Positions 1 through 10,541 of a stretch of DNA of 64,000 nt are shown piece after piece. The stretch's first letter is position 1, and every line of letters begins with the position of its first letter. Where the stretch lies: NCBI GenBank assembly GCA_947396885.1, contig OX377202.1, positions 34,463,407-34,527,406 of the forward strand. The letters are read 5' to 3'. The notes beneath the pieces were generated by a model. The model was not told where the DNA came from and made no database searches. It worked only from the letters and a program-made list of their open reading frames with translations. A program made the position numbers and the translations under genes. Origin of the DNA: Heligmosomoides polygyrus polygyrus (lineage: Eukaryota > Nematoda > Chromadorea > Rhabditida > Heligmosomidae).

Positions 1-441
1 GGGACTACCGTCTTCAATCCTTACAAACGTAAGGATATTCGTCTGCTGGAGAGGGTCCAGAATAACTTCACCCGCAAACTGATGCTGAGGTGTTATGCGA
101 TGGACTATTCCTCCATTCCCGATGGTGAAACCAGAGCTACTCAATTGGGTTTGTCGTCCCTAAGGAGTAGGAGAACAAAATTCGATCTTGTGATGATGTT
201 CAAAATACTAACAGGCAGAGTACAAATAGAAGCCTCAGACTTCTTTTCGGTGTTACCTGAGCCCAGAACAAGATATGGTTACCTAAGAGCCACCGATCCA
301 GTTATGAAGAGCCAAAGCCAAATCCGATCAAACTTTTTTTCTAACAGAACCATTCGAGTTTTTCGACCACTGCTCGAAGATAATGTGCTTCAGATGTCCC
401 TCGGCCGATTTAAGAAATTCATTGACCAGCGATTGAAATAG
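1..441 (+). CDS. C-terminus of LINE reverse transcriptase (partial)
   Basis: The frame is open from base 1 to a TAG at 439-441 (146 codons seen). Residues such as RLERVQNNFTRKL, LGLSSLRSRR and the phrase DLVMMFKILTGRV are characteristic of the region after the catalytic domain in CR1/Jockey-clade reverse transcriptases, where nematode copies read LERVQ..FTR and LGL.SL..RR..FDL...YKI..G. The catalytic YxDD part is outside the window. No stop or frameshift is visible in this stretch, so the copy may be young, although the fragment is too short to judge activity. Confidence 0.7.
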   Translation, partial: GTTVFNPYKRKDIRLLERVQNNFTRKLMLRCYAMDYSSIPDGETRATQLGLSSLRSRRTKFDLVMMFKILTGRVQIEASDFFSVLPEPRTRYGYLRATDPVMKSQSQIRSNFFSNRTIRVFRPLLEDNVLQMSLGRFKKFIDQRLK

Positions 442-591
442 TTCTGAATTTAGTTCTTTTATTTTTATCCAATTTTCTGTTTTTTTTAGTAATCTCTCTT
501 TGGATATGTTTGTGTTGTCATGCCATTTTTAATTTTAATGGGTGTTGCATGTGGGTGTGTTGTATGGCACCGCGCGATAATTCGCGCCACG

Positions 592-594
592 AAA

Positions 595-645
<51 letters not shown>
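592..645 (+). repeat. (AAAT)n LINE tail
   Basis: About 13 copies of the tetranucleotide AAAT/AATA, directly after the 3' UTR of the LINE. Confidence 0.9.
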
Positions 646-647
<2 letters not shown>

Positions 648-694
648 ATATTTTGAAAGACAGTGTTGACCACTTTCTGCAAAACCTTTTCCAG

Positions 695-850
695 GTGGTC
701 CGAACCAGACTTTATGCTACACGCATGGAGGGAAGACGCTAACCACGATGAGTATCCATTTTTGAAGGACATTAACATGGATTTGTGTGACGGCAGTCTC
801 GCGGCTTGGCAGTGGAATCCGAAGCTGCGCTTAAGCACATCACAAATGAA
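695..850 (+). CDS. Copy A, penultimate exon: DUF273-like glycosyltransferase-family protein
   Basis: The exon follows a TTTTCCAG acceptor (ends 694) and precedes a GTGAGG donor (851). It enters with one base of a split codon and leaves with two, exactly like exon 8 of copy B (36730-36894). The translation begins WSEPDFMLHAWREDAN and aligns with [15 protein letters not shown] of copy B; both match the WS..RDFMLH.W region I recall near the C-terminus of nematode DUF273-type proteins. It is 156 nt against 165 nt in copy B. Earlier exons lie left of the window; the LINE at 1-646 would be in the preceding intron. Confidence 0.7.
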
Positions 851-1123
851 GTGAGGTTTTCTTTGTCGAACAAAATTTTTAGCTCAGCGTTAAATCAGAC
901 GCGTTCTGCTGACTTACGGTGTTATTAGTTCTTAGTTGAATTTTAAGCCTAGGAGAGAGTACAATACATTGAATAACTCACGTATGCTGGATTATTGGAT
1001 GCTAAACAACTGTAAAGTAGTTTTTACACATTCCAACGGTATACCTTTGCTCAGAATATTTGACTACACTCTGCGAAGTCATAGACAACTCCTTAAGCAA
1101 ATACTAAAAAACAGCCGCTATTA

Positions 1124-1676
1124 GGTCATTGCATATGAAATGTCCGATTTTGGCTAAAACTTTGACAGAACAGAACTTGGCTTGGAAGCAATTTTATTAA
1201 TCGAGATAAGCACTGTTACAATTAGCACATTTGTTACAATGCAACAATAGCTTATTCAGTCCATCTTTCTAAAAACCAGAACCACAAGAACTATTAAAAC
1301 ATGAGAAGTCATTTTCGACATCACATCAGATTGCTCATTTTTTATCTTTCACATGACGATCTAAATGCTTGAAAAAACGATAATTGGCAGGGGACAGATC
1401 CGGTAAATATGCTGGATGTGGCAGAGTTTTATCCCAATTCATCCAGTTTCTGGACAACAACGTGTTTCGAAACGTGCGGACACGCGTTATCACGCAGCAG
1501 AACTGCGCCTCTTGATTCACCAAAGCCGGCTGTTTTTCAAACAACTTCTGATGCATCTCTTCAATTGCGGGACAGTACTTTTCTGCTGTGATAGTCTTCC
1601 CAGCCTTCGAAAACTTGTAATGGACTATACCAGCCATTGTCCACAATTCGGTCGCCATGGTCTTCTTTGGATGGAG
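1124..1676 (-). mobile_element. Truncated mariner element (3' half)
   Basis: On the minus strand, 1335-1674 encodes the second half of a mariner transposase: KAGKTITAEKYC, then a damaged catalytic-D region, then HPAYLPDLSPANYRFFKHL, the usual PYSPDL.PSDYHLF block. Downstream the residues NKCANCNSAYLD match the usual mariner C-terminus. The left end begins GGTCATTGCATATGAAATG directly after a TA (1122-1123), which resembles known mariner TIRs. The 5' half is missing; the break coincides with the inverted repeat at 1685-1745. It lies in the last intron of copy A and is dead. Confidence 0.75.
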
Positions 1677-1684
1677 ACTTCGTC

Positions 1685-1791
1685 AAACCGCGCTATAATG
1701 GGACGCGTCGAACACAACGCTGCTCCCGTTATAGCGCGGTTTTGGGAGGAAGTCTGCGTTCAAAATGACTCCCGTTATAACGCGACCAGGG
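1685..1791. repeat. Inverted repeat with pogo/Tigger-like ends
   Basis: AAACCGCGCTATAATGGGA at 1685 is repeated in inverted form (TCCCGTTATAGCGCGGTTT) about 20 bp further on, and a third related motif, TCCCGTTATAACGCGA, follows near 1770. A related motif (TCCCGCTATAACGCGGA and GGCGTTATAAGAGACGGAAC) occurs at about 2657-2718. Ends of the form CAGT..CC..TATAACGCGG are typical of Tigger/pogo-like elements, so 1.7-2.7 kb may be a non-autonomous copy or several nested ones. No transposase is visible. Confidence 0.4.
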
Positions 1792-2297
1792 TTCAGCTGT
1801 AGTCTCACACAGAAAATGAAGGCGAGAAAGTTGCTGACTGCGTTTGTGGTCAGAACTACCTTCCTGTTGCCTCGTTCACAATCATGACGAGCACTGGTGT
1901 GACATGTCTTGGATGCATGTAGAGTTTTTCATGAATGCGCAGCCCACAAAAATGTTAATAGTGAGCAGTACGTCGAGCACAGTATAAGGGTAATTGTTAG
2001 AAGCTGTCGTGAATTGGAGGGTTTCCTCCATTGGAATCGACAAAAGTTGAGTACTATTGTGAAAAGCACAAATGCTCTAAGCCTACAGCAGCTGATAAAG
2101 AGGCTATATGCTGTCACATGACGTTTAGTTGCGATCAGAACTCCTGTGCCATGCAGGACTTGCACACTCTGCTTTCCGGGCAGGACTACAGGAACAGAGC
2201 TGTCTGACCACACGCAACATCCCGATATCGTGGAAAGCGCAGAGAGGCCACTGCAACGAAAATATAGCGGATGTGGCGCGCGATCTAGCAGCGCTGA

Positions 2298-2364
2298 TAG
2301 CGGAATGGGCTAACACCCTGCCTGGAAGGTAGAGAGTGTGGGTCCATGTCCCGCCTGGCGCGAG
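2298..2364 (+). repeat. tRNA-derived SINE head
   Basis: A tRNA-like unit has an A-box-like TAGCGGAATGGG, a CCTGCCTGGAAGGTAGAG middle and a B-box-like GGTCCATGTCCCGCC. The B box is imperfect and no full cloverleaf can be drawn, which suits an old SINE better than a working tRNA gene. It is in the last intron of copy A. Confidence 0.45.
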
Positions 2365-3516
2365 AGTTTTGGTGGTGGCAAAAGATACTGAATGTGAAGT
2401 TACACAGCTTTGTTGTTGATCACATCCAATTTCCCTCTGGTACTCGTTATTTCTCACACATATCTGTCATACTTATGCATATATGCGTATTAATGTGATC
2501 CTGTCCAAGACCACATTAATAATCTAAAGAGATTCTTTGCCTACGCACTCTTCACGGTCACATTTTTCATCACTATAGCTATATTTAGCCATTTGTGCGA
2601 TTCTAAATAAATCAGTGCATAAAAGGATGTAAAAACGTCAGCTTCTGTCAGGATAAGACTCCCGCTATAACGCGGATTCTCTGCGGTCCCTTCGGAGGCG
2701 TTATAAGAGACGGAACTGTACATATAATACAAACGGGAGCATTCGTAAACGCGAAAAATGGATCAGAATTTCAAGTAGCCAGTCGGCCATTCACACGAAA
2801 CGACCTAATAGCTGCATTGAAGTAATATAAGTTTAAGATTCGTATCGTTTCAATCGATATTCCAAGGGGATCGTACATTATATGTAAGTACACCCACATT
2901 TCAAACGATGTAGAGACAAACCTAGAGCGAACATCTGAACACCTTTTACATTATTTCTATCACTATAACACTATCATTATTTCTTTCTATTTCCTTTATA
3001 TGGGCTGTTGCTCAACCCAACCATATTTTTGCCACGTGAGAACGTCAATGATCTCAGAAAACCCGCATTACTGGTTTGTTTGCCATATTAGAGGGCGATT
3101 TGCAGAACTCTCGAGCGCGATCGATGTCAGGTACATACTGACTGTCAGAAAATGCAGGCAAAGATGGACTGTTTCAGTCTGAGCGCCACTTTACTATGAA
3201 TGGAGGGTTTTAGTGATTGGAGACTGCGCGCTTGTTCAGCACAAGAACTGTCAAGAGATAAAATCTGATAAGATAATGAAGGCTGGTCAGAAAGTAAAGA
3301 TAGGGAATTGGTTGGGAAAGTTCAGTCTAAGTTATGGCGCTAGATATTTTCTTGGAATACTATAAATAGGTAAAAGATCAGCGCAGATGTCGCAAAGCAC
3401 AAGAAACTGCTTCTATGTTTCAGGTTATGTACAGTGGCGCTAGTTATATACGTGCTTCTACGGACGTTTACAGTAAGGTTACGTTTTCTTTGCACTCTGA
3501 AATAGCTATCATTTAG

Positions 3517-3694
3517 GAACGCGTTGGCGGAGTCTGAGGAGTACTACCGCACGGAATTCCCCAATAAGGGAAGGATAATAACCTTCCTCGACAACCCAGA
3601 AATCGCCGAATGCTATCCACGCTGTGAAGTGCTGCAGCCATTCAGTTTGAAACATTTGGGTGCCAACGGTTCAACGAAAGATAAACCGGCATGA
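3517..3694 (+). CDS. Copy A, last exon: DUF273-like glycosyltransferase-family protein
   Basis: The acceptor ATCATTTAG ends at 3516. The first base completes the codon opened at 849-850, and the frame runs to TGA at 3692-3694. The pattern YYRTEFP......FLDNPEIAECYPRCE matches the last exon of copy B ([11 protein letters not shown]...[15 protein letters not shown]), with the same intron phase. Copy A carries about 20 extra residues after the CYPRCE motif. The intron between the two visible exons is 2666 bp and holds the mariner, Tigger-like and SINE pieces. A possible AATAAA is at 4204-4209. Confidence 0.7.
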
Positions 3695-4850
3695 GGACAG
3701 ACGCTTCAAGGCTTCTCCATGTTCTGTTAAGATTCAGTGTCTACTATGCGCTTTCATCGTTGTTCTTTCAAACCTCATGTACTATTTTCATCCTATGAGT
3801 ATTCGATAAAGTTACCACTGGAAACTGAGAAAACCTTGCAAGCACCATATCACTTGCACCAGCGGAATAAGCTCAAATACAGGACCCCGAACAATGATAA
3901 TATCTCTGTATCTCCTGTTCGGGGAGAGAAAGCACTCAACATCCTCATACTGCACGGAAGTTGCAGAAGGAATTGTGTACACCATGCGGGATTTTTGGAA
4001 TAACGATCACGTCCAACAAACATGTTGAGGTTCGAACATTTCATGTGAACACGCATACAAGCTGCTTAGTGTATTGTGAACATGACTGAAATGAAAAGTA
4101 TTGAATTTCAGACATCACCACTTCTGTTTTATGTGTTCTTTCTTGCCAGCATTTTTTGTACCCTGATCATATCAGTCTTCAAGTGTGGGATTCTCGTGTG
4201 TGGAATAAATTGTTAAGCCTCATTCCATATAGAAGAATGGACATGAGTTTTCGAGCTGTTTCAACAAATACTCCGAGTTTGGGTCGCACGAGACCGTGCC
4301 GCAGTTTGCGGATTCGTTAGTTGCGTAACGACGTCTAAAAACTTAACAGGCGATAGGAGACGATTGGAGCACGTTATCTCGTGGAAAACTATGAAGTGCT
4401 TTCTGTTTCACTGCGTGCTCGCACACAAAGCTATTATTTTACAGAATACAATCGAAATTCGCAAGAGAAAAAAGGAAGGAGGATTAATCCAATAAGCAGT
4501 TGCAGCCGGGTGGTACCAAGTAATCACCACATTTCTTCTGTTGTGCACCCTGTTACTTTTCTTTGCTATCGGTGAGCACCACATCGAACAAGTATTATAG
4601 TCATTAGATGGGCACCATCTGATAGCCTAAGAATGCGGTGTGGACCACATGGCATAACAACTGCCGCGCCCTCTTGGGGGAGAACAGTCGCGTTTCCGCT
4701 CTATATTGACTGAATAAAAAATAGAAAATAACCCATAGGTGAATGATGAGATTCCACTATTCAAAACCACTTATAGAAAGTGCATAATAAACTAACACTA
4801 CAGCTGCTAGGCAAAATGCAAAACTCTGCTAGACAGTGCACATAAGGGAT
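3695..4850. other. Intergenic, no gene recognised
   Basis: Only short ORFs without family resemblance or matching splice sites are seen. The stretch includes the probable 3' UTR of copy A. Confidence 0.5.
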
Positions 4851-4851
4851 T

Positions 4852-5160
4852 TATTTATTTATTTATTTTATTCAATGGACGCAGGCTTACGCATGCGTGG
4901 GCACACAAAAACACGAAACAAACAACAGCAATAACTAGAAAACAAAGAAAGGGAAAAAATTAGGGACAAATGATGAGTGGGAAATGAAATAAAAGTGGAA
5001 AACTGATTGGCTGGAGAGCCTAAGACTAATCGTAAGAACCTGAAAGTAGTATAAGTAAATACGGAGAACTAAGCACCTGAAACATATGAAATTACTTGAA
5101 ATAAGAGTGAGGAGAGAAAAACAAAAGAGAAAACGAAGTATGGCAGTGACCTGCCGATCA
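4852..5160 (-). mobile_element. LINE 3' end (minus strand) with (TTTA)n
   Basis: (TTTA)n at 4852-4872 is followed by sequence that on the minus strand looks like a LINE 3' UTR ending in the same AAAT-type tail as the element at 1-646. No coding part can be recognised; the right boundary is a guess. Confidence 0.35.
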
Positions 5161-5965
5161 AGAAGGGCTCATGTGGCCACAAGCACGACTACCTTTCAGA
5201 TTGTGCGAGCTACTCTGCCATGTTCGCAAAAATAAGGTAAAAGAGTCGAAAAACAGCAGTCGCTGCAGGATACAGCAACTAACACGACGTTAAACTCACA
5301 ATCATGTCGCAGAGCCACATTCTTGCATACCCGCAAATCTCGTCCACGATGAATGCTCGGCGCTCCCCTTTCTGAGGGCGCTGTAGGGAAGACCTCTCCG
5401 CCAAAATTATCGACAGACGGTGAGCGTCTGATCAGATTTTCGAGTTTTCTGAAAAGTTTTTCTACCAGATGGCGGGAATCTAACATATTTCACCGTCGCG
5501 GCATCTCACGTTGATACACAAAATTGGTGTGATGGTGACACCATGCAGCAGTGAGACAACCATGTTGCCTAACTGTCCTGACAGACAAACGGACACAGGT
5601 ACTTCTAGCTTATTAGAAGTCGACCGCAGTACCGACCAAACCTGGTGGAAAGTTTCCACCTGCTTGCGCTTTTTTGTTCTCGTTTCTTGTTCTTTTCATT
5701 CTAGTTTTAACCTCCTCCTTCTCTTCTATGTATTCAGTGTTTTCGCGGCCTGGTCCATTTTTCTGGTGCTATCGTTTCTCCTTTCACAATGCTGTGCTAG
5801 TTAAGTATGGATACGAGCCGCTTTCAAGTCCGTGTATCATTTTTGTCTCCCTTATGCTGAGGCGAGATCCAACCCCCTTGATTGCAGGTCTTAACACAAT
5901 AATCTGCTACCGGCCGGATGTCGATTTTTCACTTCAAGCGCTCCAGAACTTCACCTATTAAATGC
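5161..5965. other. No gene recognised
   Basis: Short ORFs only, none with recognisable motifs. Confidence 0.5.
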
Positions 5966-6144
5966 CTGGGGCCGGATTCATCAACGACCTACACAAATTT
6001 AATAGAGAAATTACAGCCGAAATTCCTGAGAGAAAAAAAAAACGCGGCTTATCAATAGGCGATATGGCGAAATGTTGGCATTATCAGGAATGTTCCCTGT
6101 ATTTTCTCCGTTAAATCTCTGTAAGTGTTGTTGAATCTAACCGC
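5966..6144. mobile_element. MITE with GGGGCCGGATTCATCAAC ends, copy 1
   Basis: The left end reads GGGGCCGGATTCATCAACG. The right end in reverse complement reads GCGGTTAGATTCAACAACAC, and both continue into ..TTACAGA.ATTTAA..GAGAAA. The terminal inverted repeats are about 50 bp with a short AT-rich centre. A related copy is at 34567-34755. Confidence 0.65.
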
Positions 6145-6145
6145 T

Positions 6146-6287
6146 GGGGCCGGATTCATCAACAATGAAACTCGTGGGTTTGCGAGGTATAAGGGGTAGA
6201 GACAAGGTAAGAGCCAGAGACGCACGCTTCATCGTGGGTATCTCTATCCCTTATACCCACAGGTTAGCCGTTGGTGAATCGGGCCGC
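6146..6287. mobile_element. Second small foldback element abutting the first
   Basis: It starts with the same GGGGCCGGATTCATCAAC and ends in the inverted form (GGTGAATCGGGCCGC). Internally GAGGTATAAGGGGTAGAGA pairs with TCTCTATCCCTTATACC. It abuts copy 1, so one inserted next to the other or they share a terminus. Confidence 0.6.
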
Positions 6288-7127
6288 TGGTTGCGTTCAT
6301 TTTGAGTCCGAACGTCTCCAAGCGGTCGCGCGAAGCGTTCTCCTCCCGCTCGAGTACAACTTTGCCCTCGCAAGCACTAACTACGTCGTTAGCGTAAGGA
6401 TCTGAGTCTGAAGATCCCAATTAATGGCATGCTTATCAAGAAAGAGGACAAGGAAGTTTCTTGGACAGAATCTCTAGCTGAAGCGTACTAGCTGTCTCCT
6501 GCTGTTTTCGGCGTAACTGTTTTCCATGATGGAATTAGAAACGCTGTCTTTGACTGCGTCCAAAGCGACTGATGGTATCCGCAAATCTATTCTGGATTCT
6601 AGAGGCCCTAGCACATTGTTGCTGCAACGCGGCAGCCCTAGCTTTAAGCATATGGCAGAGAAGCAGAATTTGCCGCTGATGTGTTGCCTTGGCGGGAGAC
6701 GCGATGCTTCCAAAGCTGCAGCAGCTACAGCCTATGCGGCAGAGGCAGTAGTTATTCAACGCGTTATTGCTTCTGGAGCCACTTTGCCGCCGACAGAGTT
6801 CTGTCTGGGTTCCAGCAAATCGTGACGGGATCTAGAACGGAAACTGGCAATGATAATGAAACCGCGTTGGCGATGGGGTATGAAGGCAAAGCTGAGGACG
6901 GGTGCCACCCACGCTGAAGTTTTGCATCCTCCGAGGCAGTTTTGTTGCCTCCCGCGTGCCGCGTTGCTACAAAATTGTACGGAGGCCTCAAGAGATAATA
7001 GAATTGATAAAGGGCTTAGACAGGAACTATGTGTGAGATCCGATTCACAGCTTTATTACGACTCATGTTTTCGCTAACATAAAGATTATAAAGTTCTTTG
7101 GTCTAGACAGGTGATTCTCGCTCTGGA
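6288..7127. other. No gene recognised
   Basis: Overlapping ORFs of 75-99 codons occur on both strands, none with a recognisable motif. Confidence 0.4.
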
Positions 7128-9130
7128 ATATCATCATTTTCATTACCGTCTGTCCCGCTTGGTGGCGGGGTCCGCTATTCTGGTGTGGTGACGCCAGTTC
7201 TCCCGATCAAATGCTTGATCAGGGTGCACACCAGCCATCTTTAAGTCCAAGCGCAACGTATCTAGCCAACGTTGCTTCGGGCGCCACCTGGGCCCCTTTC
7301 CAGGGATCTCAAGGTTTAGGAAAATCTTACGGACCGTGTAGTCGTTAGCGCGAAGTACATGGCCTACCATCGAAGACGAGCTTCGCGCAGCTTCTCAGCT
7401 AACGGGGCGACCTTCGTCACGGGCCAAAACTCAGCACCGTACGTCGCCACTGGGTGGATGACCATTCCAAAAACCTTCGATTTGAAGTGCTCTGGTTTTG
7501 TACTGTCGCAGAGCACACCAGTCAGAGAGCGCCATGTGGACCAGGCTGCACTCACACGTGGGTTTACCTCCAACTTTAAGCTGCCATCGGACGTGATTGC
7601 TGATCTGAGATACTTGAACGATGTAACTCGTGAGAGTTCAGTACCGTTGATCTTAATAGATCCGACTCATTCACATCCGTCGTCAAGTACTCCGTCTTTT
7701 TGCTTTTTACCTTGAGTCCCAACAATGCCAAGCGATCGCACCACGCCTGTGCCTGTCGCTCGAGTTCGGTTTTGACTTCACATGCAAGCTTGACGTCGTC
7801 AGCATACAGCAACGCCTGGTGCCGCCACTTGGAGACCTCGTGAGATTTCATACATCACAACCATGAAGAGCAGTGGGCATAGCGCAGATCCATGATGCAC
7901 CCATACAGAGATGGGAAATTCCGTCGAGGCGCTCGCACTCGACTAATTGGGCAAGAGTACAGAATGCGCACCCACTCAATGAGCTCTTCAGGGATGCCAT
8001 GTTGTCGCAACGAGTACCATATAACATCTCGCGGAACGCGGTCGAAGGCCTTTTTCAAGTCCAGAAAGGCAAAATGCACCGGTTTCTGTTTCTCGCGGTG
8101 CTTCTCTAGCAAAAGACGAACGGCGTGAATGGCATCAACAGGGTACAGCCAGAGACGAAACAACACTGATTCGCGGAAAGCTGAACGACATCCCGGATAC
8201 GTCGATCGACAATTCGCTCAAAGATTTTCATGGTGTGTGAAAGAAGGCGAATTGGACGGTAACTAGCGCAGTCTGCAGGACTGCCCCTCTTCTTCCAAAT
8301 CGTGATGGTCGTGCTTGGTTGCCAGCTCTCGGGAAATTTCTTCTCAGCAACAACCTGTTTAAAAAACTGTTAGCCAGTCAGCGGGGCATCAGCCCCTCGA
8401 CTTCACCGGTCGGCTGGCACGTCATCGGGACCAGTGGCTTTGCCCGAATTCATCTTCTTCGGGGGAGCTTCGCTTTCGCTCATTGTGATTTTCTGAACAG
8501 GACCGTATAAAGGAGATGCAAAACGAATAGCAGGATGGTCAAATTCGACATTCGAGATTTCCTCGAAGTAGTCGTGCCATCGCTTCAAAGCCCTCTTGCG
8601 ATCCATCAAAAGACGACCGTTGTCGTCGTTAATGCCAAAGAACTTCCCGATGTCTTCTGCTTGGCGACAGCGAGCTAGCCTTCTTCCAGGATTCGTCGAC
8701 AGCTGCCACCGTCGGCAACCGAATGCGAGAAGTAACTGCCGCTTCCTTCTCTTTCAGTCACCACCATTTGATTCTAGCCGATCCGCATCGCTCGGCATAC
8801 TTACGACTCGAAGGTGTGATCATCTTCAGCGAGCAGATTAGTGGACGGTGTTGCGTGGCAACCGTCTCATACGGCGCGGTCTTCGCGTCTTTGACAAGGC
8901 CTTGGTCGCGACGCCTAAGAAGAACAAGAACATAGTCAATCTGCGTTTTAGTGTTCCCACTATAATACGAAATGAGGTGGGAGTCACGCTTTCGAAATTT
9001 GGAAATCACGATTATGAGGTCATGTGAGTCTGCCCAATGTGTCAACTCATTGGGGAGAGCACAGGGTCCGATGCCACTATGGCGCCATGTTCCAAGTGTC
9101 CGCCTCCATCCTAGCGACAGAAAACGACAT
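7128..9130 (-). mobile_element. 5'-truncated RTE-like LINE (minus strand)
   Basis: Read on the minus strand, the element runs from the end of the endonuclease domain through the reverse transcriptase to a short ATGATG-type tail at about 7131-7145. The same family as the plus-strand copy at 21490-24534 is recognisable throughout, for example [20 protein letters not shown] in both. It is truncated at the 5' side, as is usual for target-primed insertion. Confidence 0.8.
7143..9130 (-). pseudogene. RTE-like endonuclease/reverse transcriptase, broken
   Basis: Blocks in order on the minus strand: the endonuclease end ([26 protein letters not shown]; about 9110-8760); the linker containing MDRKRALKRWHDYFEE (about 8609); RT with [17 protein letters not shown] (about 8050) and the catalytic block LLYADDVKLA (about 7815); the C-terminus with [10 protein letters not shown] and [13 protein letters not shown] (about 7370-7150). 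The blocks fall in different frames with stops between them, so it is a dead copy. RTE-clade elements copy themselves by target-primed reverse transcription. Confidence 0.8.
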
Positions 9131-9199
9131 CTCAGCACGCAGGACACTTGAGGCGCTTTGTATAGCGGCCAAGAACCCACAGGTCAACCGCAAGGATGA

Positions 9200-10344
9200 A
9201 TGCATAGCGATAACCCAAGAACTGGCACCCTTTGTCGAGCTCTGTGGGTTTTGGCCAATTAGATCTGACCTCTAAGGTACTTAAGTCGGGTGGCATCCGA
9301 GGCTAAACTCAGTCACCCACGTCTATCTCCACCTGCAGGTGACTGGTGGTGCTCGTCGGCACCCACCTGGAAGGTTAGTTGATACGCTGTACCTGGGACA
9401 CCGGTTCTTTACTCTAGCTGCCTTGAGAATGCTATTCTATATGATGAAATGGCGTTTGGCTGAATAGTTTCACTAATGTTCTCGACTTCTCTATACTCTG
9501 AAGAAGGCGAAGACGCCGAACGTCAGCCGAAGTAAAGCGTGTTTAACAATCTTAAAGAAGAAACACGCTGAAGTATGCTCCCATATCACCGTCTGACCAA
9601 GTCTGAAATCGTGAAGTAGAACAGTTCGGAAAGCCGTCTTGTCCATGCTATAATTAAGGTTCCCTCATACATCGGAAATGTTGAGGAAACAAATGAAAAG
9701 CACTTCAGGAAGAAGAAAAACTATTTCCTCACCGGAGAAACACAACTTATCGATTAGTTGACCTGCCGTTCAAACACTGCTGCGGAGCAGCTATCGTTTT
9801 CGCATACCACTCGTCTCAGTGACCATATAATATCTACCGATACTGATCGGTCAATCGTGTGAAGCACATGTAAAGGGAATCAACTTCTATCAAAAACCTC
9901 TGTTTTCGCTCTAGGAAAACGGTCTTAGAAAAAGAAAGCAAAAAACATTTCGTCCGTGCGAGAGGTGATTATGCTCTTTAATTTCACAAATCAGGGCTCA
10001 CAATGGCTAGTACAAGGCGAAGTGAACCGCAAATGCAGCTTCAGAAAATCTATTATTCACTCTGGGTTTGCCCTCCATCCTACTATGAAGGTGGTGTGAT
10101 TAATAACTCGCTTGTTCCCAACGCCACAAATTTCCGTCGCTTAAATGAGTTGAGCAGCCTCGGCCGTTTGTTTGCCCAAGCAGAAGGCATCCACAGAACA
10201 CGTTGAAGTACATATGCGAGCCAGCAGCCGACGTTGAGACCACGTGGCAGCTCCGGTGAGTGAGTGCTGAACCAGGAGGTAGTTCTCATTCCACCCTTCG
10301 TTTCCGCCAGCGTGTAGGTCTGATTTATTTCGAACTGAACGCCT
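9200..10344. other. Upstream region of copy B
   Basis: No gene, transposon or clear promoter motif was recognised. CGTTTCCGCCAG just before the first ATG (about 10300-10311) could be a trans-splice acceptor, but this is only a possibility. Confidence 0.3.
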
Positions 10345-10541
10345 ATGGTAAAACAAGAAACCGAGATCTCTATTCCTCTACCAAATCAAAACTTTCAGGA
10401 AGCTATGGTCGTTCCAAACACGAGGACCAATTATCTCATTTACCTTGGGGCGATTATGGTCTTTTCCATGTTCACCTTAATGGCACTTATTTATCCTCTA
10501 TCTAACACTGAGCTCCAGCAGGCATCGTTCAAACCAATGCG
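10345..10541 (+). CDS. Copy B exon 1: N-terminus and membrane anchor
   Basis: ATG at 10345; 65 codons plus two bases, then donor GTGAGC at 10542. Residues 30-51 ([20 protein letters not shown] and on) form one hydrophobic segment after a charged, proline-containing tail, as in Golgi type II enzymes. No cleavable signal peptide is seen. A longer N-terminus from an upstream exon cannot be excluded. Confidence 0.7.

Larger units (their letters stand above)
1..646 (+). mobile_element. 3' end of a CR1/L2-like non-LTR retrotransposon
   Basis: The window opens inside the last part of a LINE reverse-transcriptase ORF, followed by about 150 bp of 3' UTR and a (AAAT)n tail at 592-645. A short tandem-repeat tail instead of poly(A) is usual for CR1/L2-type LINEs. 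The 5' part lies outside the window. The insertion probably sits in an intron of the gene whose next exon starts at 695. Confidence 0.7.
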
